Source: Pseudomonadota bacterium
GTDB taxonomy: Bacteria > Myxococcota_A > UBA796 > GCA-2862545
Assembly: GCA_947505245.1 (NCBI GenBank)
Contig: CANNIZ010000015.1
Span: forward strand, 31,684 to 95,683
Direction: 5' to 3'
Length of the DNA: 64,000 bases
Shown here: positions 8,708-19,856 of the stretch, piece after piece
How the letters are laid out: every line of letters starts with the position of its first letter
Position numbering within the stretch: the stretch's first letter is position 1
The notes under the pieces: generated by a model
Seen by the model: only the letters and a program-made list of their open reading frames with translations
Database searches by the model: none
What the model was told of the DNA's origin: nothing
Translations under genes and position numbers: made by a program

Positions 8708-9625
8708 GTGATCCGCTTCCTCGCCCTCGTCCCCGTCCTCGCGCTGCTCACCGCCTGTCCACCCGAGCAGGCCTGCACCACCGAGGCGGTCGGTTCGGTG
8801 TCGCTCACGGTGGTCGACGCCGCCGGAAACGCAATCCCCGGCGCCACGGCGACGTTCTCGGTCGATGGTGCCGCGGCCGAAGCGTGCGAGTCGATGCAGG
8901 CGGGTGCCTTCGTATGCGGATGGGAGCGCGCCGGGCATTTCGAAATCGCGGTGTCGGCGGTCGGGTACGTCGACGCCACCGTGTCGGCCGACGTCGCGCA
9001 GGGCGAGTGCCACGTGGAGCCGGTGAGCGAGACCGTCGCGCTTGAGCTCGACGAGCTTGCGTGTACGACGGAGGCTGTCCCGAGCGTCACGCTGTCCGTG
9101 CTGAGCGGCGGCACCCCGGTGGTCGCAGACCTCGCACAGTGGCGGACGCGCGGCGGCGACACGCTGGAGAACTGCGACCGCACCGACGTCGGCACGTACA
9201 CCTGCGGCTACGAGGTGGCGGGCGATCTCGACGTGTTCGCAGAGCTCAACGGGGAGCGCATCGCCACGCGCGTCACCGTGACGGGTGATGAGTGTCACGT
9301 GACGACCGAGGATGCGAGCCTCGACTTCGCGCCGGACGCCTGCACCGACGTGGTCGCCACCTCCGTGATGGTCACCACCGTCGACATGGACGTCGCGGCG
9401 GACGTCGACAGCGTCGTTTGGGGCTTCGCAAACGCAGACTCGATGCCCCAGCCCTGCGCGTCGCTCGGAAGCGGTGTGTACGCCTGTGGTGAGGAGGCGG
9501 CCGGCCTGATCGAGGTCACCGCCACCCTGGGTTTCGAGGAGCAGGTCCAGGCGGTCGAGGTGCTTCAGGGCGAATGCCACGTGATCGGCGAGGACATGAG
9601 CTTCGTGTTCGGCGCGCTCGAATAG
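8708..9625 (+). CDS. Lipoprotein of three tandem four-cysteine repeats
   Basis: 305 aa. GTG 8708 is preceded by GGAGG at 5-nt spacing. The signal ends LTAC (Cys17). The mature protein consists of three repeats of about 94 aa beginning near residues 22, 117 and 210. Each follows the pattern ACT(T/D).. - beta-rich segment - a middle Cys - (V/Y)CG(W/Y/E)E.AG - GECHV, that is four cysteines per repeat, probably two disulfides. The strand-rich VSLTVVDAAGNAIPGATATF segment resembles carboxypeptidase-regulatory/Ig-like folds. No enzymatic motif is seen. A surface or periplasmic binding or structural role is a guess. The repeats diverge clearly from one another, so the duplication is old. Confidence 0.85.
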   Translation: MIRFLALVPVLALLTACPPEQACTTEAVGSVSLTVVDAAGNAIPGATATFSVDGAAAEACESMQAGAFVCGWERAGHFEIAVSAVGYVDATVSADVAQGECHVEPVSETVALELDELACTTEAVPSVTLSVLSGGTPVVADLAQWRTRGGDTLENCDRTDVGTYTCGYEVAGDLDVFAELNGERIATRVTVTGDECHVTTEDASLDFAPDACTDVVATSVMVTTVDMDVAADVDSVVWGFANADSMPQPCASLGSGVYACGEEAAGLIEVTATLGFEEQVQAVEVLQGECHVIGEDMSFVFGALE

Positions 9626-9681
9626 CGCCAGGGGTCGTCCTCGGGACGAGGCTACACGGCACGGCCGAGGTTGAGGTCGAC

Positions 9682-9760
9682 CACCGGCACGACGACCCCG
9701 TCGATCACGTCCATGCCGAGCTCGCGCCCACCTCCGCGATCGCGTCCTTCGCCGACGGCC
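9682..9760 (-). pseudogene. Remnant of a WD40-kinase C-terminus
   Basis: The minus strand closely resembles the last 25 codons of the kinase gene at 12563-15721: DAIAEV, a one-base shift, then ELGMDVIDGVVVPV against the intact DLGVDVVDGVVVPVAAP. It is only about 80 bp long, carries a frameshift and has no start codon. It is a detached tail of a kinase paralogue or a partial duplication. Confidence 0.6.
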
Positions 9761-9800
9761 GACACGCACCCGGGGCCTACTCCCCGACGGAGGGCGCCGG

Positions 9801-10476
9801 ATGCCGGACACGTGGACGCGTTTCGTGCGCAGCACCGATGACGTGTCGTCCCCGACCGCCCTCGAGTCGATCGACGTCGGAGCGCTGGCGGAGCTCACGC
9901 CCGCTGAGCGCTTGACCGCCGACACCCTGCTCTGCGCGCGACTCACGGTCACCGACGACCCGCGCGTCATCGCAGCGCTCGTCGCCCTGGGTTCCGAAGC
10001 GGCCTGGAACGCCATCGTCGCCGCCATGCGAGACCTTCGCCCATCCGCGCATACGCGCACGGCCGCCGCGATCGCGTGCCTTGCACGCGGGCGACGCGGG
10101 CGACGCGGGCGACGCGGGCGACGCGGGCGCCAGCCTCGTCACGGTGGCGCGCCATCCGGCGGCGGCGTCGCTGCGCCTCCAAGCCCTCGCCGCGCTCCCC
10201 GCTTCGTACGACGCGGAGGCCCTCCTCGCCCACCTCGCCGCCGACCCCGACGGACTCATCCGGGCGACGGCGTTCCGAACGTTGGTGGAGGGGCTTGGCT
10301 GGTCGGCGTTCCTCGCTCCGCCGTTCCCCCTGGCCGCGTTGGGGCTGCGACTCGGCTCGACGGTCGGGACCGAGCGCGCGACAGCGTTCAACGAGCTCCG
10401 CCAGCTCCTGGACGGCGCCGCAGCCGGCGTCAGCCCCGAGACGCTTCTAGCGGCGGACCCTCGCCGCCCACGATAG
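9801..10476 (+). pseudogene. HEAT-repeat-like protein gene with a frameshift at a 9-bp tandem repeat
   Basis: ATG 9801 has GGAGGG upstream. The first 93 codons (LTPAERLTADTLLCARL, DPRVIAALVALGSEAAW) read as alpha-helical HEAT-like repeats. At about 10079 the sensible frame changes: an extra T in GCGTGCCTTGCAC moves it to HAGDAGDAGDAG followed by further helices (SLRLQALAALPASYDAEALLAHL) and a stop at 10476. Removing one base restores one protein of about 225 aa. The shift lies directly beside five copies of a 9-bp unit (about 10085-10130). This is a decayed gene, a switchable gene or a sequencing error. HEAT proteins are scaffolds; no partner is evident. Confidence 0.6.
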
Positions 10477-10484
10477 CGGGCGCC

Positions 10485-11279
10485 ATGCCTCACGAGCTCG
10501 TCATCGCTTCTGCAGCGTGCGCCACCGTCGCGTTCGCCTGTTGGCTCCTCTCCATCGTCACTCGCGAATACTCCTGGGTCGATCGGCTGTGGTCCATCGT
10601 GCCGATCGGGTACGTCGCCTACTTCGCCGTCGCCAGCGGTTACCGGCCGCGCGCCGTGCTCATCGCCGTGCTCGTCGCGGTCTGGGGCGCGCGGCTGACG
10701 TTCAATTTCGCGCGCAAAGGCGGGTACGCGCGAGGCGGCGAGGACTACCGCTGGGCGGTGTTGCGCGCGCGCATGCCGCCCGCCGCCTACCAGGTGTTCA
10801 ACGTCCTGTTCATCGCGGGCTACCAGAACCTGCTGCTCCTGCTGATCAGCGCCCCGGCCTTCGTCGCGTCGCAATCGACCAGGCCCCTCGGAGCCGTCGA
10901 CGGCGCGCTTACCCTCGGGTTCCTCGGCTGCACGCTCGGCGAGCTCGTCGCCGACCAGCAGCAGTGGGACTTCCACCAGGCGAAGGCCGCGCGCAAGGCG
11001 CGAGGCGAAGCCGGTCCTGACTTCAATGCCGCCGGCCTCTGGCGCTATTCGCGTCACCCCAACTTCTTCTTCGAGCAGGCCCAGTGGTGGGTGCTGGTCG
11101 CGTTCGCCGCCACGTCGACGGGCGTCTGGCTCCAACCGTCGGCGATTGGCGCGGTCCTGCTCACGTTGTTGTTCTTCGGCTCCACGCGGTTCACCGAGGA
11201 ATTGACGCTGCAGAAGTACCCGTCCTACGCGAGCTACCAGCGCCAGACGCCGATGTGGGGCTGGTGGAGGTGGTCGTGA
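10485..11279 (+). CDS. DUF1295 family membrane protein, steroid 5-alpha-reductase-like
   Basis: 264 aa, a normal length for the family. It has about six membrane helices and the diagnostic C-terminal region GLWRYSRHPN followed by FFEQAQWW and the end YQRQTPMWGWW. Members resemble steroid 5-alpha-reductase and isoprenylcysteine methyltransferase folds; the reaction here is unknown. ATG 10485 is chosen; the open frame extends upstream into the HEAT-like gene only because the frames coincide. The stop overlaps the GTG of the LtrA gene (GTGA), so the two are coupled. A truncated copy of its 3' end is at 638-871. Confidence 0.9.
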   Translation: MPHELVIASAACATVAFACWLLSIVTREYSWVDRLWSIVPIGYVAYFAVASGYRPRAVLIAVLVAVWGARLTFNFARKGGYARGGEDYRWAVLRARMPPAAYQVFNVLFIAGYQNLLLLLISAPAFVASQSTRPLGAVDGALTLGFLGCTLGELVADQQQWDFHQAKAARKARGEAGPDFNAAGLWRYSRHPNFFFEQAQWWVLVAFAATSTGVWLQPSAIGAVLLTLLFFGSTRFTEELTLQKYPSYASYQRQTPMWGWWRWS

Positions 11280-12505
11280 GCCACCCACCGGACGTCGCGA
11301 CCGAAGAGGAGGAGCGGCGAACAACGTTCCTGGAGCTGTTCTTCGACCTCGTGCTGGTGTTCGCGATCACCCAGCTCGCGACGCTCGCGCATGAGGTGCC
11401 TCACCACGGACACGTCCTGATGGGCATCAGCCAGACCAGCCTGCTGGCGGTGATGATCTGGTGGCTGTGGTCGCAGTTCGCCTGGCTCGGCACCAGCGTC
11501 GAGCTGTCCGCCTCGCGGCCGCGCGCGCTCATGCTCGCGCTCACCGGCCTGATGCTGATCGCCGCGATCGCGCTGCCCGTCGGACTCGAGCCTGGCGTCT
11601 CGGTGTTCGGGATCGCGTACGCGCTCGTCAAGCTCGGCGCCCTCGCGCTGTTCCGCATGGACGGCGGCGATGACCCCGCCCACGCGGCCGCCGTCAACGA
11701 CTACGTGCCCAAGGCTGCCGTCGCGCCCCTCCTCGTGCTCGCCGGCGCCTTCCTCGGGCCCGGTCCCCGCCTCGCCGCGTGGTCCATCGCGATGGTCATG
11801 GAGGTCGGCGGGACCTTGCTCAGCGGCGGGCAGGCGTTTCGCATCAGCCCGGCTCACTTCGCAGAGCGCCACAGCCTGGTGCTGATCATCGTCCTCGGTG
11901 AAGCGGTCGTCGCCCTCGGCACCCATGCGTCCCCCACCGACCTCACCCCCGCGACGATCGCGAGCCTCCTGGGCGGCTTCGGGCTCGTCGCGACGATGTG
12001 GTGGAGCTACTTCGCGTGGGCGTTCGGCGCGACCGAGCTCTGGTTGCGCGGCAAAGGGCGCCCGTTCGCTCCCGGTGACGGCGGCGCGCAGGGGCGCATG
12101 GCCCGCGACGCGTTCACGTTCGGTCACTTTCCGCTCGTGGCGGGCTTCATCGCGATGGCGGTCGGACTGAAGGACCTCGCGGCCGACCCCCTCCACCCCT
12201 GGCACGTCGAGGCGCAGGTCGCGGTCAGCGTCGGTCTCGCGCTCTACCTCGGCGGCTTCGTCGCGGTGGTGTACCGCGGCAACGGGTACCTGCTGTGGGA
12301 GCGGCTCATCGCCCTCGCGCTCATGGTCGCCACCACCGCGCTGTCGCCGCTGCCCGCAGGGCTCACCGCCGCCCTGCTCGCGCTGCAACTCGCCCTCACG
12401 ATCGCCGTCGAGGTACGCCGCTGGTCCCGCTACGAGGAGCGCGTGCGGCGAGCCAGCGCGAGCAGCGCGAGTCCGAGCGCGAACACGCCGCCCGCCGGCG
12501 ACTGA
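11276..12505 (+). CDS. Low temperature requirement protein A (LtrA) family membrane protein
   Basis: 409 aa, typical for the family. The N-terminus TTFLELFFDLVLVFAITQL is the family signature and about 12 membrane helices follow, with HSLVLIIVLGEAVVALG in the middle. LtrA was named from a Listeria cold-growth mutant; its biochemical role is unknown. GTG 11276 overlaps the DUF1295 stop by 4 nt, so expression is probably coupled. The last 25 residues (rich in Ser/Ala) are encoded over the antisense of a MYXO-CTERM tail remnant and may not be ancestral LtrA sequence. Confidence 0.9.
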   Translation: MSHPPDVATEEEERRTTFLELFFDLVLVFAITQLATLAHEVPHHGHVLMGISQTSLLAVMIWWLWSQFAWLGTSVELSASRPRALMLALTGLMLIAAIALPVGLEPGVSVFGIAYALVKLGALALFRMDGGDDPAHAAAVNDYVPKAAVAPLLVLAGAFLGPGPRLAAWSIAMVMEVGGTLLSGGQAFRISPAHFAERHSLVLIIVLGEAVVALGTHASPTDLTPATIASLLGGFGLVATMWWSYFAWAFGATELWLRGKGRPFAPGDGGAQGRMARDAFTFGHFPLVAGFIAMAVGLKDLAADPLHPWHVEAQVAVSVGLALYLGGFVAVVYRGNGYLLWERLIALALMVATTALSPLPAGLTAALLALQLALTIAVEVRRWSRYEERVRRASASSASPSANTPPAGD

Positions 12506-12525
12506 TCGCAGGCGCCGCACGTCCA
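12430..12525 (-). pseudogene. MYXO-CTERM tail remnant antisense to the ltrA 3' end
   Basis: The minus strand reads Cys-Gly-Ala-Cys-Asp-Gln-Ser-Pro-Ala-Gly-Gly, a hydrophobic helix (FALGLALLALA) and RRTRSS-stop. This matches the C-terminus of the protease at 2-634 at both protein and DNA level. Upstream the frame runs into the kinase gene, so no complete gene for a MYXO-CTERM protein exists here. It is the tail of a lost sorted protein whose DNA has been partly captured as the ltrA 3' end. Confidence 0.6.
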
Positions 12526-12562
12526 TGCTGCGCCCAGGGCTTCCGTGGGCGCCACAAGATCG

Positions 12563-15721
<3,159 letters not shown>

Positions 15722-15760
15722 CCCATCGTCACGACCGGCACAGTCTATGTCATTTGGTGG

Positions 15761-15812
15761 CGAGGGAGACCTGCGTGTTCGTGCGGTACTCGACGGTGGA
15801 GGTGCCGTCGGC
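15761..15812 (-). pseudogene. Remnant of a START/SRPBCC-like gene
   Basis: A 52-bp stretch is about 90% identical to 19432-19483 inside the START-like gene. It encodes ADGTSTVEYRTNTQVSLA and then diverges to a quick stop (ATK-stop). It is too short to be functional and is best read as a copied gene piece. Confidence 0.5.
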
Positions 15813-15953
15813 CCCCACTTGCGCGGGTTTCACGCCGACCGGGTACACTCACCCGGGGGCTCGAACGGGCGTGAACAAGCTGCGCATCGACTTTTGGATA
15901 CCGCCCGGGACGACGTACTTTTCGCCCGCCAAATCAGACGTATGGTGGTACGT

Positions 15954-18383
15954 ATGCCAATGATCGACCTCGACGCGACGTTCCAGCGCGCATCGGATCT
16001 CGTCGGACGCGACGCGCCCGGCGCCGAGCGCCTGTGCCGCGAAATTCTCGCACATACCCCCAACCATCCACGCACCAACATCCTGATTGGCAGGATCGCA
16101 CTCGGGTCCGGTCGACCCGGCGACGCCGTCCAATACCTGGCGCGGGGCGTCGCTGGCGAGCCCGACCGCGCGGAGTCGCACGATCTGCTCGGCCAGGCGC
16201 ACCGGAAGGCGGGCCAGATCGAGGCCGCCCTGGCGTGCTACAGGCGCGCGGTCGAGATCGATCCAACCGTCGCCGACTTTCATTACCACCTCGGCAATGC
16301 CCTGCGCGCGATGGGTCAGCACGAGGACTCGATCGTGGCCTACGTTCGGGCGATCGAGTTGCGGCCGGATTTTGGGGAAGCCCACACGAACCTCGGCAAC
16401 GCGCACGACGATCTTGGACGGACGACCGAGGCGGTTCGCCACTGGGAGCGCGCCGCCGCACGATCGCCCCGCCTGCCCGAACCCTGGTTCGCGCTCGGAA
16501 GAGCGCTGGTCGATGCCAACGATCCGGCCGCCGCGATCCCGCTGCTCGAGCAGGCCGTCGGCCTCCGTCCTGCCTGGGCCGCGGCCCACGCGAGGTTGGC
16601 ACGGGCGCTCCGCGGCGTTGGGCGTCAGGACGACGCCATCGCGCGCTTCCAGGTCGCGCTCCAGCTCGCGCCTCGTTCCGTCGACGTTCTGTTCCACCTC
16701 GGGAACACGCTACGTGAGGCCGGGCGCCGCGGCGAAGCGGAGAAGGCCTATCGGCGGTTGTTGCAGCTGGATCCTCGCCACGCCGAGGCGTGGAACAACC
16801 TCGGAACCACGCTCAGCCAACTCCGGCGGCGGGAAGAGTCCGAGCACTGCCATAGGCAGGCGATCGCGGCTCGGCCTTCCTTGGCGATAGCGTGGTTCAA
16901 CCTTGGCAATATGCTGTACGAAACCGGGGTTCTCGACGAATCCGTCACGTCGTTCGAGCGTGCGCTGGAGCTGGACCGCAGCCCCGAGATGCTCATCGGG
17001 GTCCTCCGCGCCCGGCAGGCGGCCTGCGACTGGACCGACCTCGTGTCCGGGGGTGAGCGTTTGTCGTGGGCCGAACAGGACCGTCGTCGGCTTGACATCG
17101 TCGAGGCCGGGGCCGCTGTCCACCCATTCGAGCTCATCGCGGCCGACGCTGAGCCTCGTCACCAGCTGATCGCCGCCCGCGGGCTGTCCGCGCGTCTGCG
17201 TCGCCCCGTCCCCGTGGCGCGCGCGGCGCGGCCGGCCCGTGCCCGCATCGCCATCGGGTACCTGTGCGGCGAGTGGCGCGAGCACGCGACAGCGTTGCTA
17301 TGTGCAGGCTTGTTCGCCGCGCACGATCGCGAACGGTTCACGGTGTATGGCTACTCCTACGGACCCGACGACGGGAGCGCCATTCGACGTCGGATCGCTG
17401 CGGGCTTCGATCAGTTCCGCGACCTGCGCACCACCTCCGATCGCGAGTGCGCCGAGCAGATCGCGGCCGATGGCATCGATGTCCTCATCGACCTGAACGG
17501 CCACACCGGCAATCCACGGCGCGGGATCCTGACTTTCCGGCCTGCGCCCGTTCAGGTCCAATACCTCGGGTACCCGGGAACGATGGGCGCAGACGGCGGA
17601 GGCGCCCCCTACATCGACTACGGAATCGCCGATCGCTTCATCGCGACCGAGTCGGTCATCGCCGGGTTCGCCGAGCCCCTCGCGCTGCTCCCCGAAACGT
17701 ACCAGATCAATGATCGGAATCGCCCTGTCCCCAGTCCGCACCCGCCACGGAACACGCTCGGGCTTCCCGACGCGGGATTCGTCTTCTGCTGCTTCAACGG
17801 GAGCTATAAGATCCGCCCGCCGGTCTTCGACGCGTGGATGCGCATCTTGCAAGCGGCGCCCGGCAGCGCGCTGTGGTTGCTCGGTGGCCCCCCCCTCGTC
17901 GAGCGAAACCTTCGGCGCGAGGCCGAGGTGCGTGGTGTCGACCCCGACCGACTCGTGTTCGCCCCCAGGGTGAGCCAGGCGGATCACCTCGCCAGATTCG
18001 GCGCCGCCGACCTGTTCCTTGACACGACGCCGTGTAATGCGCACACCACCGCAGGCGACGCGCTGTGGGCCGGACTGCCGCTGCTCACCGTCGCGGGGAC
18101 CACCTTTGCCGGTCGGGCGGGTGGCAGCCTGGTGCGCGCCGCTGGGTTGCCGGAGCTGGTGGTGGATTCGATCCGCGAATATGAACGAATGGCTGTACAC
18201 CTCGCGCAGTCCCCGCACGACTTGAGCGCGCTGCGCAGTCGCCTCGCGGAATCGCGACTCACCTGCGCCCTCTTTGACACCGTGCGGCAGACGCGCCTGT
18301 TGGAGCGGGCCTATGGTGAGATGTGGGCCACGTGGGTAGCCGGCGGGCCGCCGCGGGGTTTTATCGTCGATCCTGCGTCATAG
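15954..18383 (+). CDS. TPR-containing O-linked GlcNAc transferase (OGT/SPINDLY family, GT41)
   Basis: 809 aa from ATG 15954 (an in-frame ATG at 15942 is possible; no strong Shine-Dalgarno is seen). Residues about 1-360 hold 9-10 tetratricopeptide repeats (PDFGEAHTNLGNAHDDLGR, AEAWNNLGTTLSQLRR). Residues about 420-790 are the GT41 catalytic region: IGYLCGEWREHATALL with the conserved His, VLIDLNGHTG, PVQVQYLGYPGT, FCCFNGSYKI with the conserved Lys, and DLFLDTTPCNAHTTAGDALW. The likely reaction is transfer of GlcNAc or another sugar to Ser/Thr (or Asn) of proteins; the TPRs select substrates. The adjacent methyltransferase is convergent with a 6-bp overlap. Confidence 0.93.
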   Translation: MPMIDLDATFQRASDLVGRDAPGAERLCREILAHTPNHPRTNILIGRIALGSGRPGDAVQYLARGVAGEPDRAESHDLLGQAHRKAGQIEAALACYRRAVEIDPTVADFHYHLGNALRAMGQHEDSIVAYVRAIELRPDFGEAHTNLGNAHDDLGRTTEAVRHWERAAARSPRLPEPWFALGRALVDANDPAAAIPLLEQAVGLRPAWAAAHARLARALRGVGRQDDAIARFQVALQLAPRSVDVLFHLGNTLREAGRRGEAEKAYRRLLQLDPRHAEAWNNLGTTLSQLRRREESEHCHRQAIAARPSLAIAWFNLGNMLYETGVLDESVTSFERALELDRSPEMLIGVLRARQAACDWTDLVSGGERLSWAEQDRRRLDIVEAGAAVHPFELIAADAEPRHQLIAARGLSARLRRPVPVARAARPARARIAIGYLCGEWREHATALLCAGLFAAHDRERFTVYGYSYGPDDGSAIRRRIAAGFDQFRDLRTTSDRECAEQIAADGIDVLIDLNGHTGNPRRGILTFRPAPVQVQYLGYPGTMGADGGGAPYIDYGIADRFIATESVIAGFAEPLALLPETYQINDRNRPVPSPHPPRNTLGLPDAGFVFCCFNGSYKIRPPVFDAWMRILQAAPGSALWLLGGPPLVERNLRREAEVRGVDPDRLVFAPRVSQADHLARFGAADLFLDTTPCNAHTTAGDALWAGLPLLTVAGTTFAGRAGGSLVRAAGLPELVVDSIREYERMAVHLAQSPHDLSALRSRLAESRLTCALFDTVRQTRLLERAYGEMWATWVAGGPPRGFIVDPAS

Positions 18384-19169
18384 CGCAGGGGGTCGACCCC
18401 GCTTGATCGCGATCACTTCCATACACACGCGATAGCGTTCGCTGATCCCGTACCGCACCGGCTCGAATCCCATTTCCCGCAATAGACGATAGAGCCTGCT
18501 CCTGCCGAAGTTGTGGTAATGCTCGAGCTCGCCCCAATAGGGGTTCACGTTCTTCCGATCGAGCAATTTCCAGACCGCGCTCTCCGAATTCGGCATGGAC
18601 ATGAACAGTACGCCCTGGTCGGCGAGCAGACCGTGGGCGGCCCGCAGGCCTTCTTTTGGATAGGGCATATGTTCCAGGACATCGGCCATGCTGACCACCG
18701 CGCACTCGACGGCCTCGGGCACACTGGACAGCCGATCGTAGGCCTGAATCCCCAGCGACGCCAGTTTCAACACGTTGTCCGCTCGAAGGTCGACGCCGAT
18801 GGGTTCAAACCCGTATTCCTCAGCCGTGAAGAGGAGTGATCCGTTGCCAAACCCGACGTCCAGCCAGATCCCTCCCGCGGCATAGGGCAATACCTTCTCG
18901 ATCATTCGCGACGACACCACCCGGTTCTGCTCGGCGCCATGGCCCACCTCTTGATGCGCGAGGGTCCTGCTGTAGATTAGTTTGCAGGCTTCATCGGAAA
19001 AATGGCCCTCCGTAAATACGTGGCCACATTCGATACACCGCTGCCAGCGCATGACCGGGCCGATCGAGCGGTGATAGAGTGGGTGCTTCGAGCAGTCCGC
19101 AGCTACCGAGTCCACGAGACTCCGGCTGTCGCACAACGGACACCTGCCAAACAATACGCGTTGGTACAT
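18378..19169 (-). CDS. Class I methyltransferase with N-terminal zinc-finger-like motif
   Basis: 263 aa. Two CxxC pairs (Cys10/Cys13 and Cys45/Cys48) form a zinc-ribbon-like N-terminus, as in Methyltransf_13-type sugar or small-molecule methyltransferases. SAM motif I is IWLDVGFGNGS (about 101-111), followed by GVDLRADNV, and ADVLEHMPYP matches a motif II/III region. It has a visibly lower GC content and more A/T-ending codons than its neighbours, suggesting a different history or transfer. The substrate is unknown; glycan or secondary-metabolite sugar modification is possible. Confidence 0.85.
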   Translation of the reverse strand: MYQRVLFGRCPLCDSRSLVDSVAADCSKHPLYHRSIGPVMRWQRCIECGHVFTEGHFSDEACKLIYSRTLAHQEVGHGAEQNRVVSSRMIEKVLPYAAGGIWLDVGFGNGSLLFTAEEYGFEPIGVDLRADNVLKLASLGIQAYDRLSSVPEAVECAVVSMADVLEHMPYPKEGLRAAHGLLADQGVLFMSMPNSESAVWKLLDRKNVNPYWGELEHYHNFGRSRLYRLLREMGFEPVRYGISERYRVCMEVIAIKRGRPPAL

Positions 19170-19216
19170 GTCTTAAGGGTCCGATCCGATTTGGTGGACG
19201 CCAAGTACTATGATTT

Positions 19217-19315
19217 TCAGCCGTCGTCGCACGTCGGAATATTCACGTGGGTGTTGAACCAGCTCCCCATGACAGCGTTGTCCAACGAGTCGCCCTTTCG
19301 GCGGATGCGGCCGCG
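19217..19315 (-). pseudogene. Possible IS3-family transposase 3' remnant
   Basis: The minus strand encodes RIRRKGDSLDNAV followed by an aromatic-rich segment, resembling the S.SRKG(N/D)(C/S).DNA.(A)ESFF motif at the end of the DDE integrase core of IS3-type OrfB proteins. Only about 30 residues remain before a stop at 19217-19219, and no inverted repeats are evident. The call rests on one motif. Confidence 0.35.
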
Positions 19316-19342
19316 AAATCCCCGACCGACAGCGGTGTGGCC

Positions 19343-19825
19343 CTACGGGACGACGCGCTCCACCAACCGCACGAGCGTGGTCTTCGCGGACTGCATCATG
19401 CCCTGGTGGATAAGCGAAGCGGGCACCCCCGCCAGGGAGACCTGCGTGTTCGTGCGGTACTCGACCGTGGTGGTGCCGTCCGCCGCGGCGACCACGTGCC
19501 ACTCCGAGTGCATGGCCTGGAGATCGTCGCTCGACACGAGGTCGTCGCGCCAGCCGTCCGCCGTCGGGCAGCGCAGGGATCGCCACTTGAGCGGGTTCCA
19601 GGCGCCGCGCGAGACGACGTCCACCATCGAGCACTTGCCCGCGGGTGTGACGGTGACCGAGAGGATGTCGGGCGACAGCGTGCCGCACGCGACGGGGTCG
19701 GCCAGCAGCGCTCGGACGGCCTCGGGCGACGCTGCGATGGCGGTGGTGCCGACGATCGAACCGTCGGTCTGGGCGGTGATGACGGGTTCGGCGGCGAGGG
19801 CCTGCGCGAGGAGGAGGAAGACCAT
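19343..19825 (-). CDS. Exported START/SRPBCC-like domain protein
   Basis: 160 aa. ATG 19825 is preceded by GAGG at 6-nt spacing. Residues 1-12 (MVFLLLAQALAA) form a short signal peptide. The rest reads like a helix-grip (SRPBCC/START) fold: AASPEAVRALLADPVACGTLSPDI, then alternating strands (VEYRTNTQVSLAG) and a long C-terminal helix. This fold binds hydrophobic ligands; the ligand is unknown. A second exported START-like protein is at 38531-39124, and a 52-bp copy of part of this gene is at 15761-15812. Confidence 0.75.
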   Translation of the reverse strand: MVFLLLAQALAAEPVITAQTDGSIVGTTAIAASPEAVRALLADPVACGTLSPDILSVTVTPAGKCSMVDVVSRGAWNPLKWRSLRCPTADGWRDDLVSSDDLQAMHSEWHVVAAADGTTTVEYRTNTQVSLAGVPASLIHQGMMQSAKTTLVRLVERVVP

Positions 19826-19856
19826 GGGAACCTCGGAGAACCGTCAGGGTGCGTAA

